A stretch of 64,000 bases of DNA from Euryarchaeota archaeon UBA256 (GCA_002494645.1 DACE01000010.1:118856-182855); one strand, 5' to 3'. Numbered from the stretch's first letter, positions 54,095 to 63,927 are shown. The notes: a model not told the origin generated them from the letters alone. Numbers and translations are program-made.

Positions 54095-55243
54095 TCAAAG
54101 TCCTTTGGTGATTTCTCTTCCGATAATCATGCGCTGGACTTGAGAGGAGCCCTCGTAAATTTGCATCACCTTCGCACCGCGCATCAATCGAGCGACTGGA
54201 TATTCCTCGGAGTAACCATAGCCGCCGTAAACTTGTACCGCATCGGTGGTAACTTGCATCGCCATATCGGCAGCAAAGCGTTTCGCATGAGCCGCTGATT
54301 CGGTATTGCGCACTCCCGCATCAAAATCAGAGGCTGATTTCCACGTCAACATGCGTGCAGCCTCAATATTGGTTTTCATGTCTGCGAGCATGAATTGAAT
54401 GGCTTGGTGCTGATGCAGGGGTTTTCCGAATGTATGCCGCTCGTTTGAGTAATTGAGGGCATGTTCGTAGGCCGCCCGGGCAAGTCCCGTTGCATGTGCC
54501 GCAATGTTGGGACGACTCATGTCGAAGGCTTTCATAGCGTTCATCCATCCACCCGATTCTGAACCCCCGATGAGGGAGTCGCTTGGAACCCGAACGTCAT
54601 CAAATGAAATGGAACGCGTGTCGGAACAACGCTGCCCCATGTTTTGTTCTTTCTTGCCCAATGAGAAGCCTTCAGCGTCTTTTTCAACAATGAAACCAGA
54701 CATACCACGGTATCCTGCATCGGGGTCTGTTTTGGCAAGTACGAAGAAGAAATCAGCGTGACCTGCACCTGTAATCCACATTTTTGAACCGTTGATGACG
54801 TATTCATCTCCGTCTTTGATGGCGGTTGTCTTGCAGGCCGCAACGTCTGAACCTGCACCTGGCTCTGTTACCGCATAGGAGGCCAGCGCCCCATCTTCGG
54901 CAATCTTTCGCAACCAGACCTCTTTCTGTGCCTCAGTTGCACCGGTGATGATGGGTGCTGATGCGAGTGCGGTGGCGTAGGCTGCGGTAGCAAAACCAGG
55001 ATCGCCCCACGCCAGTTCCTCATTCACCAAGACTTCCTCAAATGAGCCCAAACCTGCGCCACCATAGGCCTCTGGAATGTGAAGGTTGAGCAATCCCATC
55101 TCGTGGGCCTTTTGGATCGTTTCTTTCGGGTAATGTGCCGTTTCGTCCCAGTGCTCTGCCTCAGGTCGAATCTCTTCGACTGCGAATTCATGAGCCAATT
55201 CCTTGAGCATGGCTTGCATCTCATCAAGCTGGAAGTCCACCAT
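54095..55243 (-). CDS. Acyl-CoA dehydrogenase
   Basis: The 382-residue flavoprotein matches the family closely. YAVTEPGAGSDVAACKTTA and YVINGSKMWITGAG are the FAD and substrate signatures, and the C-terminal VQVYGGYGYSEEYPVARLMRGAKVMQIYEGSSQVQR contains the catalytic Glu (IYEG). It oxidises the alpha-beta bond of an acyl-CoA; chain length or branching cannot be told. The start at 55243 follows AGGTTC; a longer frame overlaps the upstream exchanger gene. No other beta-oxidation gene is adjacent. Confidence 0.93.
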   Translation of the reverse strand: MVDFQLDEMQAMLKELAHEFAVEEIRPEAEHWDETAHYPKETIQKAHEMGLLNLHIPEAYGGAGLGSFEEVLVNEELAWGDPGFATAAYATALASAPIITGATEAQKEVWLRKIAEDGALASYAVTEPGAGSDVAACKTTAIKDGDEYVINGSKMWITGAGHADFFFVLAKTDPDAGYRGMSGFIVEKDAEGFSLGKKEQNMGQRCSDTRSISFDDVRVPSDSLIGGSESGGWMNAMKAFDMSRPNIAAHATGLARAAYEHALNYSNERHTFGKPLHQHQAIQFMLADMKTNIEAARMLTWKSASDFDAGVRNTESAAHAKRFAADMAMQVTTDAVQVYGGYGYSEEYPVARLMRGAKVMQIYEGSSQVQRMIIGREITKGL

Positions 55244-55308
55244 GAACCTGCGACGCGCCGCTCCCTTAAGAGCGATTAGTTTCAACGAAGGAGCAATACA
55301 GGGATTGC

Positions 55309-56433
55309 TCAAAGAACGAGGATACCCTGTTGTTCAGCCAATAAGAGAGCGAGGAAGACGAGATAGACGAGGATCAAAACAACACCTTCCCAGCGTTTGA
55401 ATTCATATTGAGAGCGCATCATCATGAGAGCGATCGCAGTACCCACAAGGGTGGCAGGAATGATGAGGAACATCGTTAGGTCGTAACTTGCAGACGTCAA
55501 TGCCAATGGATGGACAAGGGCTGCCAACCCGATGGAAAGCAAAGGGTCGGTGATGTTTGAGCCAATCAATGTACCAATCGCAACTCCTTCACTGCGTTTG
55601 GCCGCCATGAAGGCAATGGTCAACTCTGGCAGGGATGTCCCCAAACCTGAAACTGTTGTACCGATGACTGCATGAGGCACATTAAGGTCGTAAGCAAGAG
55701 CACTTGCAATAGTGACCAGATGATGGGCTGCAAAGAGAGCGAGAAGCAATCCGAGCGTCACCATGACGGCGTAAGAAGCGGTGGTTCGATTCATTCGTCG
55801 TTCAACGGATTCAACACCAGAGAGTTCATCTTCAAGGATTTCTTCTCGCTTTGACAGTAACCAGTAGATGTAAAGGACATACAGCGAGACTAAAATGGAG
55901 CCCTCAATACGGCTAAGAACATCCCCTGTAAAGATGAAAAAGGTCAGAAGAAGGATGGAAGAAAGCATGATGGCGCCATCTCGCTTGAGCCAAGAGGGCC
56001 GAATTTTGACACCTCGGAAAGCCACCACGACACCCAAAATGAGCGTGATTTGAACAAGAATGGAGCCAAAGATACCTCCAATGGCTAAATCAGCGACTTC
56101 GGGAGCGTTAGGGATGTCTGCGGCAGCCGTGGATGTGACCAAGATTTCGGGCAGAGATGTGCCGATGGAGACAATGGTAAGGCCAATGACGACTTCGGGC
56201 AGTCCTGCTCGGTAAGCCAGCCCTTTCGCACCTTCAATGAAGACATCGGCAGACTTGATCAAGAGGGCGAGAGCAAATACCAAGAGTGTGATTGAAATCC
56301 ACCCTGCATTGATTTGAGCATCCTCAATACCAGCGTGAAGGGCTACAATACCAAGAAAAAGTGCCCCGTTGAGGAGAAGCGTGTTATTGAGGACCAATTG
56401 AGGAATACCCATTACTGGACCATCCCCCTCCAT
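55309..56433 (-). CDS. CaCA-type cation exchanger (sodium/calcium antiporter family)
   Basis: The 374-residue membrane protein has about ten helices and the two alpha-repeats of the family: GLTIVSIGTSLPEILVTSTA, with GIFGSILVQITL after it, and GTTVSGLGTSLPELTIAFMA, with GTLIGSNITDPL after it. The paired GTSLPE motifs form the cation site. A hydrophilic loop with Glu/Asp lies between the halves. Related archaeal proteins exchange calcium for sodium or protons. It lies upstream of the acyl-CoA dehydrogenase. The start at 56433 is tentative; 56412 is an alternative. Confidence 0.9.
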   Translation of the reverse strand: MEGDGPVMGIPQLVLNNTLLLNGALFLGIVALHAGIEDAQINAGWISITLLVFALALLIKSADVFIEGAKGLAYRAGLPEVVIGLTIVSIGTSLPEILVTSTAAADIPNAPEVADLAIGGIFGSILVQITLILGVVVAFRGVKIRPSWLKRDGAIMLSSILLLTFFIFTGDVLSRIEGSILVSLYVLYIYWLLSKREEILEDELSGVESVERRMNRTTASYAVMVTLGLLLALFAAHHLVTIASALAYDLNVPHAVIGTTVSGLGTSLPELTIAFMAAKRSEGVAIGTLIGSNITDPLLSIGLAALVHPLALTSASYDLTMFLIIPATLVGTAIALMMMRSQYEFKRWEGVVLILVYLVFLALLLAEQQGILVL

Positions 56434-56530
56434 GAGTCATCCAAGCAGGGTGAGTTCTTGACGGTTGCCACGGGCTTTCGTCATTCATAACCATCGCAAG
56501 GGTTTCAAAACCACTCTCGTTGGTTCATCC

Positions 56531-57145
56531 ATGCAAAGGCGTCTCGTTGGGGAATTCTTCGGAACGGCTCTCATGGTAGGCGTGGGTTGCGGAAGTATTG
56601 CCTACGGTGCCTCGCACGGTATGGTTTCGCTGAGTTTTGGTGCGGTCGTTGCCCTTGCTATCATGCTTGTTGGCCCGACCAGCGGCGCTCATATCAATCC
56701 GGCCGTCACGTTGGCATTTTGGAGGGACGGGCAACTCGAAAATGCCCTTGTAATACCCTATATCCTCGCTCAATGCCTTGGTGCTCTCGTTGCTGCTTTG
56801 CTTCTTTCAGGAGCAGGCCCCACGCTCGTGGATGCTGACCATTCATTGACTGAAGGCTTCCTCATCGAAGTAGCCATTACAGCAGTCTTGATGACCAGCA
56901 TCCTCCTGATTGTCCAGCGAACTTCATCGATACCCATCATCGCACTTTGGGTGGGTGGGACCGTTGGTATTCTTGCCTTTATTGCAGGTCCAATGACTGG
57001 TGCAAGTATGAACCCTGCCCGTACGTTCGGGCCGAATTTGGTTGCTGGATATTGGGCAAGCTTGCCGTTTTATTTCACGTCAACATGGATGGGTGCATGG
57101 CTCGCATGCGACATCAAAAACCGATGGTTCCCGGACCACTCATGA
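56531..57145 (+). CDS. Aquaporin/MIP family channel
   Basis: The 204-residue protein has six membrane helices and two half-helices with NPA boxes: SGAHINPAVTLAFW and TGASMNPARTFGPN. The second carries the selectivity Arg. The N-terminus MQRRLVGEFFGTALMVGVGCG is typical. It conducts water or small neutral solutes; the selectivity residues cannot be fully assigned from sequence alone. The ATG at 56531 is chosen because the earlier open frame adds a charged, non-family leader. It converges with the E1 gene, overlapping by six bases. Confidence 0.9.
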   Translation: MQRRLVGEFFGTALMVGVGCGSIAYGASHGMVSLSFGAVVALAIMLVGPTSGAHINPAVTLAFWRDGQLENALVIPYILAQCLGALVAALLLSGAGPTLVDADHSLTEGFLIEVAITAVLMTSILLIVQRTSSIPIIALWVGGTVGILAFIAGPMTGASMNPARTFGPNLVAGYWASLPFYFTSTWMGAWLACDIKNRWFPDHS

Positions 57146-59791
57146 TTGGCACGATTGCCGGAGCATGGCAATAATGTGCTCTGTTGACGGTATAGTATGA
57201 TTTTCAAGGGGTGGTGAGAAGGGTACTGGTGTGTCCAAAGCACCGATGACGGCAGGGGCTGATTCGAGTTCGTAGAAACACTCCTCCATGATTCGTGATT
57301 GAACAGTATGACCCAGTCCACCTGACCATTGGCCTTCCTGGAGCACAACAAGGCGCCCCGTTCGTTGAACTGAAGCAATACATGTTTCAGCATCAAAAGG
57401 AATGAGGGTTCGAAGATCAATGATCTCAACCTCAATGCCTTCACTGCTCAACGTTTCTGCCGCCTCAAGTGCAAGATGAATCATAGCGCCCCACGTCACC
57501 AGCGTGAGGTCGCGTCCGCCACGTATGACCCCTGCTTGGCCTAATTTGTAGGTCGTACTGGAGGCAATGTGTTTTGCAACCGTTTCAGTATCGACCTTTT
57601 GGTTGATGTTCATGCCCCAACCGGTTTGGCCACCGCGCAGGCCGTAAAGGCCGATGTGTTCCAGCATCAAGACAGGGTCTGGTAGTTGAGCGCCCTCCAT
57701 CAGGAGGTCGTAGGCGTCCTGAGGAGTTCCCGGTGCCATGACGACAAGCCCAGGGTCATTTGCAAACCATGCTTCGATCATGTTGGCATGGAAGGGGCCA
57801 GAACGGGTGCGTGCGCCCAATGGAATGCGAATCGTCATGGGACAATCAGCGCCCCATCGCCAACGCAACATCGCAGCATTGTTGACCAGGGCGTTGAAAC
57901 CGAGGGCTGCAAAACCTCCAAATTGAATCTCTACCATCGGTTTCATCCCCGATAGAGCAGCACCAACACCCGTGTGGACGATGACGGCCTCACAAAGCGG
58001 CATATCAACAAGTTTGTCTTCATGCCCTGCGTTTTTCAGAGCCATGTTCATTCCGAAGGCTCCTGCGACTTCCATGTCCTCGCCGATAAAGACACAATCT
58101 TCACCGTGCATGGTTGCAACGTCCGCCATGGCTTGTTGTATGGCACGGGCGTAGGTCCAACCGCCTTGTTCAGCATACGCCCAAGCGCGCTCACCAACAG
58201 CGAGGGGGCTGTCACTGGCCATCGTCCTCGATTCGCCCTTGAGGCGTTGAAGGTGGTCTGTATGAGTTGCAGCATCATGAATGGAAGTCACTCCTTTGGT
58301 AACGGTTGAAGGTTCGGGCCACTCCATTTCATTGACCAGACGATGGGCTTCTGAAACTGCGGCCTCTTCGTCAGCCTCCATCGTTGAAAGGACGCCCTCT
58401 TCTACGCCTAAATCAAGCAATAAACTGCGGTGTGTGGGAATGGGGTCCTTCGCTTCCCAATAGTCCAACAACTCGCGGTCAACATAACCCGGCGGTGTCC
58501 CACTGGGATTTCCGAGGTAGAGGTCGTCGTGATGGTGCGCATGGCCGCAGCCACGCATCGTTTCAACATGGATGAGCGTGGGCCCGCCTCCCGCCATGGA
58601 ATATTCTCGGGCTGTTGCCGTCGAAGCGTGCCAAGCAGCAGGGTCTGAACCGTCGATGGTCCAAGCAGGGAATCCCATCGCCTTGGCCTTATCAGCCCAC
58701 AGTTCAACACCGGATTGTTTTGCGGGAGGTGTATCCAAAGCAATTTGGTTGTTTTGAAGAATGTAAGCGATGGGCAAGCCTCGGGCGCCTGCTAGGTTCA
58801 TCGATTCCCAAAACTCTCCGCTTGAAGAGGCTCCTTCGCCGATGCAAGCCACGTGAAACCGGTCCAAACCTTTTCGCCAAGCCGCAAAAGCCATGCCCGT
58901 CATGGTTGCACTTGCGATGGGCAATGGTGCGGTCGGGGGTAGCACACCAACGTGCCATGCTCCAACGTGCAGATCTCGGCCTCCAGCATCATCCCACCCG
59001 CCGTTTTGGTTTGAGCCAACCTTTCCGAGATTCGCAGCCATGACGTCAAGGGGTGTGTCGCCCATGGCCAATCCTAAGCCAATATCACGAATCATGGGGG
59101 CAACAAGGTCGCCATCGTATCCTTTTCCAGGTTTGGCGTCCCGAGGGGCATCGGGTTGGCGCTTGAGGGCAGTGGCAACAGCAACGACACCTTCCTGCCA
59201 TGTAGATCTGAAGCCTTTACCTCCAAAACGACCACCATCGGGTGTTTCAACACCTTCGCTGAAGATGTCCTTCAACACGGTGTCAAGCGCTCTGGTTCGG
59301 GTCATCATTCGCTGCCACTCCAGACGCTGTTCCACGGTGATTGCCATGTAGTGGCTGAGGCGACGAAGCATGAGGCGCATGTCAACCAAAAAGTGCGTGC
59401 GTCGTCGCTCAAGCATCATTTCCATGCTGCGGCGTGGGATGACTTCTCGCTTCAGTTCATCAGCGAGCGTATTCTTCATTTGCTTCTTGAGCCCACGTTC
59501 AAGTGCTTCAAGGAAACGTTCAGAAAAGGTAAGCCATGAAGGTCCCTCAAAGGTTTCGGGTTCCTGTTCAATCATGTGGTCCCAGATGTTTGCTACCAAG
59601 TGAAGATGGGCGTCGTGCTGTTGAGCGACAAAGGCAAGAAGTTCTGATTTTGCTGCACCCTTTGGGAGGGGTTGAACGAAAGCAAGAGGATGCTCAGGAC
59701 GCCACTTGGAACCAAAGATTTCAGGTAAATCGCCTTGCGTCACCGTTCCCACCAGTAACGGGCAGGGGATGTGAGGTTTCAATCCTCTCAT
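57140..59791 (-). CDS. Fused alpha-beta E1 of a 2-oxoacid dehydrogenase (branched-chain or pyruvate type)
   Basis: The 883-residue protein joins both E1 chains. The alpha part (about 150-500) contains the thiamine diphosphate motif GEGASSSGEF to ILQNNQIALDT (318-353) and the HHHDD loop. The beta part (about 545-883) begins YARAIQQAMADVATMHGEDCVFIGEDM and includes MPLCEAVIVHTGVGAALSGMKPMVEIQF. The first 140 residues are a helical extension I do not recognise. E1 decarboxylates a 2-oxoacid and acylates the lipoyl domain of E2. No E2, E3 or lipoate gene is in the window. It follows the pseudo-receiver gene by 28 bases. Confidence 0.88.
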   Translation of the reverse strand: MRGLKPHIPCPLLVGTVTQGDLPEIFGSKWRPEHPLAFVQPLPKGAAKSELLAFVAQQHDAHLHLVANIWDHMIEQEPETFEGPSWLTFSERFLEALERGLKKQMKNTLADELKREVIPRRSMEMMLERRRTHFLVDMRLMLRRLSHYMAITVEQRLEWQRMMTRTRALDTVLKDIFSEGVETPDGGRFGGKGFRSTWQEGVVAVATALKRQPDAPRDAKPGKGYDGDLVAPMIRDIGLGLAMGDTPLDVMAANLGKVGSNQNGGWDDAGGRDLHVGAWHVGVLPPTAPLPIASATMTGMAFAAWRKGLDRFHVACIGEGASSSGEFWESMNLAGARGLPIAYILQNNQIALDTPPAKQSGVELWADKAKAMGFPAWTIDGSDPAAWHASTATAREYSMAGGGPTLIHVETMRGCGHAHHHDDLYLGNPSGTPPGYVDRELLDYWEAKDPIPTHRSLLLDLGVEEGVLSTMEADEEAAVSEAHRLVNEMEWPEPSTVTKGVTSIHDAATHTDHLQRLKGESRTMASDSPLAVGERAWAYAEQGGWTYARAIQQAMADVATMHGEDCVFIGEDMEVAGAFGMNMALKNAGHEDKLVDMPLCEAVIVHTGVGAALSGMKPMVEIQFGGFAALGFNALVNNAAMLRWRWGADCPMTIRIPLGARTRSGPFHANMIEAWFANDPGLVVMAPGTPQDAYDLLMEGAQLPDPVLMLEHIGLYGLRGGQTGWGMNINQKVDTETVAKHIASSTTYKLGQAGVIRGGRDLTLVTWGAMIHLALEAAETLSSEGIEVEIIDLRTLIPFDAETCIASVQRTGRLVVLQEGQWSGGLGHTVQSRIMEECFYELESAPAVIGALDTPVPFSPPLENHTIPSTEHIIAMLRQSCQS

Positions 59792-59819
59792 TCAGGGGCA
59801 TGGTTTCCCAGCCGGGCAT

Positions 59820-60902
59820 TCATTCCTCTTCATCGACCGGTAAAGCTTGAAGGACATCATCAATCAAGCCCGATGCGTCCTCAACTTGCGTCAATAAGGT
59901 GAGGTCAGAAAGGGCACCAGGACGTTGAAGGGCCTGCATCAATTCATGAACGAGTTCTGAAGTCAGACGCGTCATTTTCAACGTTTCAGGGTCAATTCCC
60001 ACCTGATCGTTTTCTTCCAACAAGGAGACGTAATCAGGGCGCTCATCGAGAATCTCATCCATCGTATTCTCAACTTCTTTGGCCAGATCTTCTGCTTGTC
60101 GCTCAAGGATCTCTTCCATTGAATCCGAAATTTTCGACGTGCGTTTGGAGGATGTAGCGCCCTCCCCAAGGGTGGCACCCTTGTTCAAATCACTGATGCT
60201 GGGTGCTTTCACTTCGTTGACCAGAGCTGGCTTTGTAGGAGGTTGTGAGGTCGAACCAACCAATCGATTCAAAGCAAGGCGTACCATTTCTGTCATGGTT
60301 TCAGAAGACATATTCGACCCCTCCTCATCCTCATTGGTCCCGTTCTCAGCCTCCATCTGAGCTTGGATATCAGCAACAAAATCATCGTCAATATTTCCCG
60401 CCTCAACCAACCTTCGTAGCATGGGCAACGCCCACTTACTGTCGTTCATGGTCATGTTGACATTGAAACGCTGGCCGCCAAAGGTACCGGCTTGTGGTGC
60501 TGCAATTTCGGCAGGTGGGGGAACAAATTGTTTGGAAGCGTGGCGGCGTATTTGGCTCAAGAGCATGTTCATGTCAATTGGCTTTCCAATGACCTCCGAA
60601 ACGCCGGCCATGGCTGCCGAGGAGAGAAAATCCGGTGCGGTAGTGCGCGAAAGAAGAACCGTTCGAGACGTATTACGGAATTTGGGTTGAGCGTTCAAGG
60701 TCTGACAAACGTCCAATGCACTTCCTTGTGACCATTCCCCTTCGAGAAGTACGACGTCAGGAAAGACTCCCAATGCCGTTGCTTCAGTCTGTCCTAATGT
60801 GCTCAGACGGGTGACTTCAAAGCCCTCTCGCTCGAAGGTATTCGCCAATAAGTTGCGGCGTCCTTCATTTTCATCAGCGATGATGATTGTAGCGATAAAC
60901 AC
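59820..60902 (-). CDS. Receiver-domain protein with Asp-to-Glu phosphoacceptor (pseudo-receiver)
   Basis: The 360-residue protein starts with a CheY-like receiver domain (1-120). The acidic pocket is Asp10-Glu11 and the conserved Lys107 is in IGKPID, with Ser85 at the Thr/Ser position. The phosphoacceptor position holds Glu54 (VVLLEGEW) instead of Asp, so it cannot be phosphorylated in the normal way and may mimic the active state. Residues 130-360 are a low-complexity, helical region with no output domain I recognise. The start is a GTG at 60902. It is upstream of the fused E1 and is not paired with a histidine kinase. Confidence 0.7.
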   Translation of the reverse strand: MFIATIIIADENEGRRNLLANTFEREGFEVTRLSTLGQTEATALGVFPDVVLLEGEWSQGSALDVCQTLNAQPKFRNTSRTVLLSRTTAPDFLSSAAMAGVSEVIGKPIDMNMLLSQIRRHASKQFVPPPAEIAAPQAGTFGGQRFNVNMTMNDSKWALPMLRRLVEAGNIDDDFVADIQAQMEAENGTNEDEEGSNMSSETMTEMVRLALNRLVGSTSQPPTKPALVNEVKAPSISDLNKGATLGEGATSSKRTSKISDSMEEILERQAEDLAKEVENTMDEILDERPDYVSLLEENDQVGIDPETLKMTRLTSELVHELMQALQRPGALSDLTLLTQVEDASGLIDDVLQALPVDEEE

Positions 60903-61011
60903 CCCTCCCTACGAAGAGCAGAACATGAGTGGCTATCAACCTCACCCCCCACGAGCAGATGATGGTGTTCTTTCAGAGCGGTTCGCCTCAAGGCCAGGTG
61001 TGAAGGAAGGC

Positions 61012-62178
61012 TCAAACAATTTCATCGGGCGCTGCATTATTCCAAGCGAGAATACCGCCATCGAGATTGTAAAGGTTCTTCGCGTCCCATCCAGCTTTGA
61101 TCAGTTCATTTGCAGCCAATTGCGAGCGCATACCACTTTTGCAGTGAATCACAATATCGGAGTCTTTTGGTAATTGTTCGGTTACAGAAAGAACGGCTGT
61201 GTGAGGAACTTGGAGGTCACAGGAAGCCACATGTGCTTGTTGGTATTCCCCGTCAGAGCGTACGTCAAGGATGAATGGAGTCCATCCTGACTCCCGTCGT
61301 TGAAGGAATTCTGTCATCGATATGTGGTTGAACATGGAGGTAGGACTACCCGAAGAGGATATTTGTTCTTGCGGCATGTCATGGTCAATCGGTGACTGGC
61401 ACCATTGCTCTTCCGAAAGCATCTGCGCCACTCGACGAAGGTCGCGAACGGGCTCACGGTCAAGGTCGGCTTCAAAGGTAAGAGGCGTGAATGTCATCTC
61501 CAGAGCATCGTAAACGAGCAGTTTACCGTTGAGAGAAGGGGGAAGGCCGAGTATGATTTTGATGGCTTCAGTTGCCTGAAGCGTGCCAACCATGCCAGGA
61601 AGAATACCAAACACACCGGCCTCGGCGCAACTCGGGACTGCTTCAGCCGGAGGGGCTTCGGGAAAGAGGTCGCGATAAACTGGGCCATCTTGGTAGCCAA
61701 AGACTGAAACTTGGCCTTCGAAACGAAATATAGAACCGTAGACCCAAGTCAAATTTAGAATCGAACAAGCATCATCAATAAGATAGCGTGTAGGTAGATT
61801 ATCGGTTCCGTCAACCACAACATCCCATCCCTTTCCCAGAAGGTCAATGGCATTTTCGGGACTTAAGCGAGTAGGAAAGATTTCGATTCTAAGATTCGGG
61901 TCAATGGCTTCGAGCGAGGCTTTTGCTGATTCTACTTTCAGGCTACCTACATCGGCTGTTGAATGCAAAATTTGGCGTTGGAGGTTACTGATATCCACTC
62001 GGTCATTGTCAATCAAACCGATTCGTCCTACGCCGGCAGCTGCAAGGTATAAGGCAACGGGAGAGCCTAATCCACCTGCACCAATGATGAGTACGCTCGC
62101 ATCAGCCAAACGTTGTTGGCCCTCAATCCCCACATGAGGGAGTGAAACATGACGAGCATGTCGCTCAAAGTTGACCAT
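61012..62178 (-). CDS. ThiF/MoeB-type adenylyltransferase with rhodanese domain
   Basis: The 388-residue protein combines an E1-like adenylyltransferase (1-250) and a C-terminal rhodanese domain (about 280-385). The first has the ATP loop IIGAGGLGSPVALYLAAAGVG, the DNDRVDISNLQRQ segment and PSCAEAGVFGILPGMVG. The rhodanese loop is VIHCKSGMRS with the sulfur-carrying Cys. Proteins of this type activate small sulfur carriers (MoaD, ThiS, SAMPs) by adenylation and sulfur transfer. A link to molybdopterin synthesis would suit the Mo hydroxylase, but thiolation of tRNA or sampylation are alternatives. It converges on nothing; trxB lies upstream on the same strand. Confidence 0.88.
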   Translation of the reverse strand: MVNFERHARHVSLPHVGIEGQQRLADASVLIIGAGGLGSPVALYLAAAGVGRIGLIDNDRVDISNLQRQILHSTADVGSLKVESAKASLEAIDPNLRIEIFPTRLSPENAIDLLGKGWDVVVDGTDNLPTRYLIDDACSILNLTWVYGSIFRFEGQVSVFGYQDGPVYRDLFPEAPPAEAVPSCAEAGVFGILPGMVGTLQATEAIKIILGLPPSLNGKLLVYDALEMTFTPLTFEADLDREPVRDLRRVAQMLSEEQWCQSPIDHDMPQEQISSSGSPTSMFNHISMTEFLQRRESGWTPFILDVRSDGEYQQAHVASCDLQVPHTAVLSVTEQLPKDSDIVIHCKSGMRSQLAANELIKAGWDAKNLYNLDGGILAWNNAAPDEIV

Positions 62179-62217
62179 GAATGGCGCAGGTGCCTCTCCT
62201 CCATGAAGGAAACGGCC

Positions 62218-63147
62218 TCAGTGGACGTTCTCTTCAAGCCACTTTTCAACGTCGATAGCAGCAGCGCAACCCATACCGGCTGCGGTAATGGCTTGCTTGT
62301 AACGTGTATCAACCACATCTCCCGCAGCAAAGACGCCAGGGACAGAGGTCATGGTGTGTTCCTTGTGAATGATGTAGCCGTTTTCATCCGTTTCGACCTG
62401 AGCACCAAGAAATTGAGTAATGGGGGTGTGCCCAATGGCGATGAAGGCCCCGGTTGCCTCAATGGTCTCGGTTGACCCGTCCTGCGTATTTTCTAAAACG
62501 GCACCCGTCAGTCCTTTTTCATCAGCAAGCCATTCTTTGACTTGGCGGAAGGTTCTGATCTCAATTTTGGGATGATTGGCTGCACGTTCGTACATGATGG
62601 TGGATGCCTTGAAGACATCACGGCGGTGAATAAGTGTCACCTTACTTGCAAAGCGTGTCAAGAATGTTGCTTCTTCACAGGCTGAATCTCCACCTCCAAT
62701 AACGAGGACGTGTTCGTCGCGGAAAAAGGCGCCATCACAGGTGGCGCAGGTTGAGATGCCACGACCTTTTTGTGCTTCTTCACCAGGCACACCAAGCCAA
62801 AGCGACTCAGCACCCGTGCAGACGATAATGGAATGTGCGAGGTAGGTTTCACCCTCAACACTCACCTTGTAGGGACGCTCAGACATGTCAACGCTGTCAA
62901 CGTTTTTATCGTGAACTTCAAGACCGAAACGTTCGGCTTGTTCGCGCAATTGCGTCATCATTTCTGGACCACCGATGCCTTCGGGATAACCGGGGAAATT
63001 TTCGATATCGCTGGTCAACATCAATTGGCCTCCAGACATATATCCTGCAAACATCAGGGGGTTGAGCATGGCGCGGCCGGTGTACAGTCCAGCCGTGTAG
63101 CCTGCTGGCCCCGATCCGATGATGATGACGTTACGAACTTCTGACAT
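62218..63147 (-). CDS. trxB: Thioredoxin reductase
   Basis: The 309-residue flavoprotein has the FAD motif IIIGSGPAGYTAGLY, the active-site pair CATC (in ISTCATCDGAFF), the NADPH motif VIGGGDSACEEATFL and the closing GVFAAGDVVDTRYKQAITAAGMGCAAA. It reduces thioredoxin with NADPH. Its length is normal. The ATG at 63147 follows GGAGAGGAG; the longer frame has no support. It precedes the ThiF-like gene by 39 bases. It could supply reducing power to the thioredoxin-like proteins seen elsewhere, although those are extracytoplasmic. Confidence 0.94.
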   Translation of the reverse strand: MSEVRNVIIIGSGPAGYTAGLYTGRAMLNPLMFAGYMSGGQLMLTSDIENFPGYPEGIGGPEMMTQLREQAERFGLEVHDKNVDSVDMSERPYKVSVEGETYLAHSIIVCTGAESLWLGVPGEEAQKGRGISTCATCDGAFFRDEHVLVIGGGDSACEEATFLTRFASKVTLIHRRDVFKASTIMYERAANHPKIEIRTFRQVKEWLADEKGLTGAVLENTQDGSTETIEATGAFIAIGHTPITQFLGAQVETDENGYIIHKEHTMTSVPGVFAAGDVVDTRYKQAITAAGMGCAAAIDVEKWLEENVH

Positions 63148-63249
63148 GCTCCTCTCCATCCTTTCGGTGAAGAGTGGGGGTGTTTGAAGGTTCGCCCTCA
63201 ACTGCTTTCTTCACGAAAAGGTCATAGAAGCGCAAGTGGGGCTTCACAC

Positions 63250-63927
63250 ATGGACGACCAATTGCTTGCATCTCTGGGCATGGGCCTCTATGTGATGGTG
63301 ATTCTTTTTGCCACCAAAGTGCCTTATTCCATGATGATGAACCGGGGGATGGAGCACATTCGAGCAGTGTACTACAACCGTAAAATCGTCCACATGATGG
63401 CAGGCGGCGTCGGCTCGCTCAGCGTTCCCTTCCTGTTTACAGACCTGTGGTATCCCTTAATTTGTGGAATTCTCTTGACCACCCTGACCTATGGGACGCA
63501 CCGTGCTGGAGTTCGCATGTATTGGTTTCAAACCGATCAGAACCAAAACGATGTAAAATTCGCCTTGATGTGGTGGGTATCCATTTCCTTCATCTGGTGG
63601 ATTGTCGGTGACCCTTGGCTGGCCATCATTCCATCCTTGTTCATGGCATTTGGTGACGGCATTACGGGCGTCGTACGAAACGCAGTCGTCAGAGAGCGCT
63701 CAAAGAGTCCAATTGGTAACGTCTTCATGCTCATTGTTAGCGCCCCACTCGGCTGGTTTGCGGGACAGGCAGGCGACCCATCAATCCCCATGTGGGGCTT
63801 GATTGCTGCGGTGGTCGCAACCGTTGTTGAACGCTATGAATTTGGCCCCATTGACGATAATATCCTCATCACGGTGTGTGCGACCATTGTTCTTTTGTTA
63901 GGCGTTCAGATTGGGCCGCTGATCTAG
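63250..63927 (+). CDS. Dolichol/phytol kinase-like membrane protein
   Basis: The 225-residue protein has about seven membrane helices. Its motifs resemble the SEC59/DGK1/VTE5 family, CTP-dependent kinases of polyprenols: YNRKIVHMMAGGVG near the N-terminus and FGDGITGVVRNAVVRERSKSPIGN later, which carries the Asp and basic residues of the nucleotide region. In archaea such proteins may phosphorylate dolichol for glycosylation or recycle isoprenoids. That would suit the many N-glycosylation sites in surface proteins here. The substrate is unknown. The ATG at 63250 gives a good start; 63184 is an alternative. It is divergent from trxB. Confidence 0.7.
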   Translation: MDDQLLASLGMGLYVMVILFATKVPYSMMMNRGMEHIRAVYYNRKIVHMMAGGVGSLSVPFLFTDLWYPLICGILLTTLTYGTHRAGVRMYWFQTDQNQNDVKFALMWWVSISFIWWIVGDPWLAIIPSLFMAFGDGITGVVRNAVVRERSKSPIGNVFMLIVSAPLGWFAGQAGDPSIPMWGLIAAVVATVVERYEFGPIDDNILITVCATIVLLLGVQIGPLI

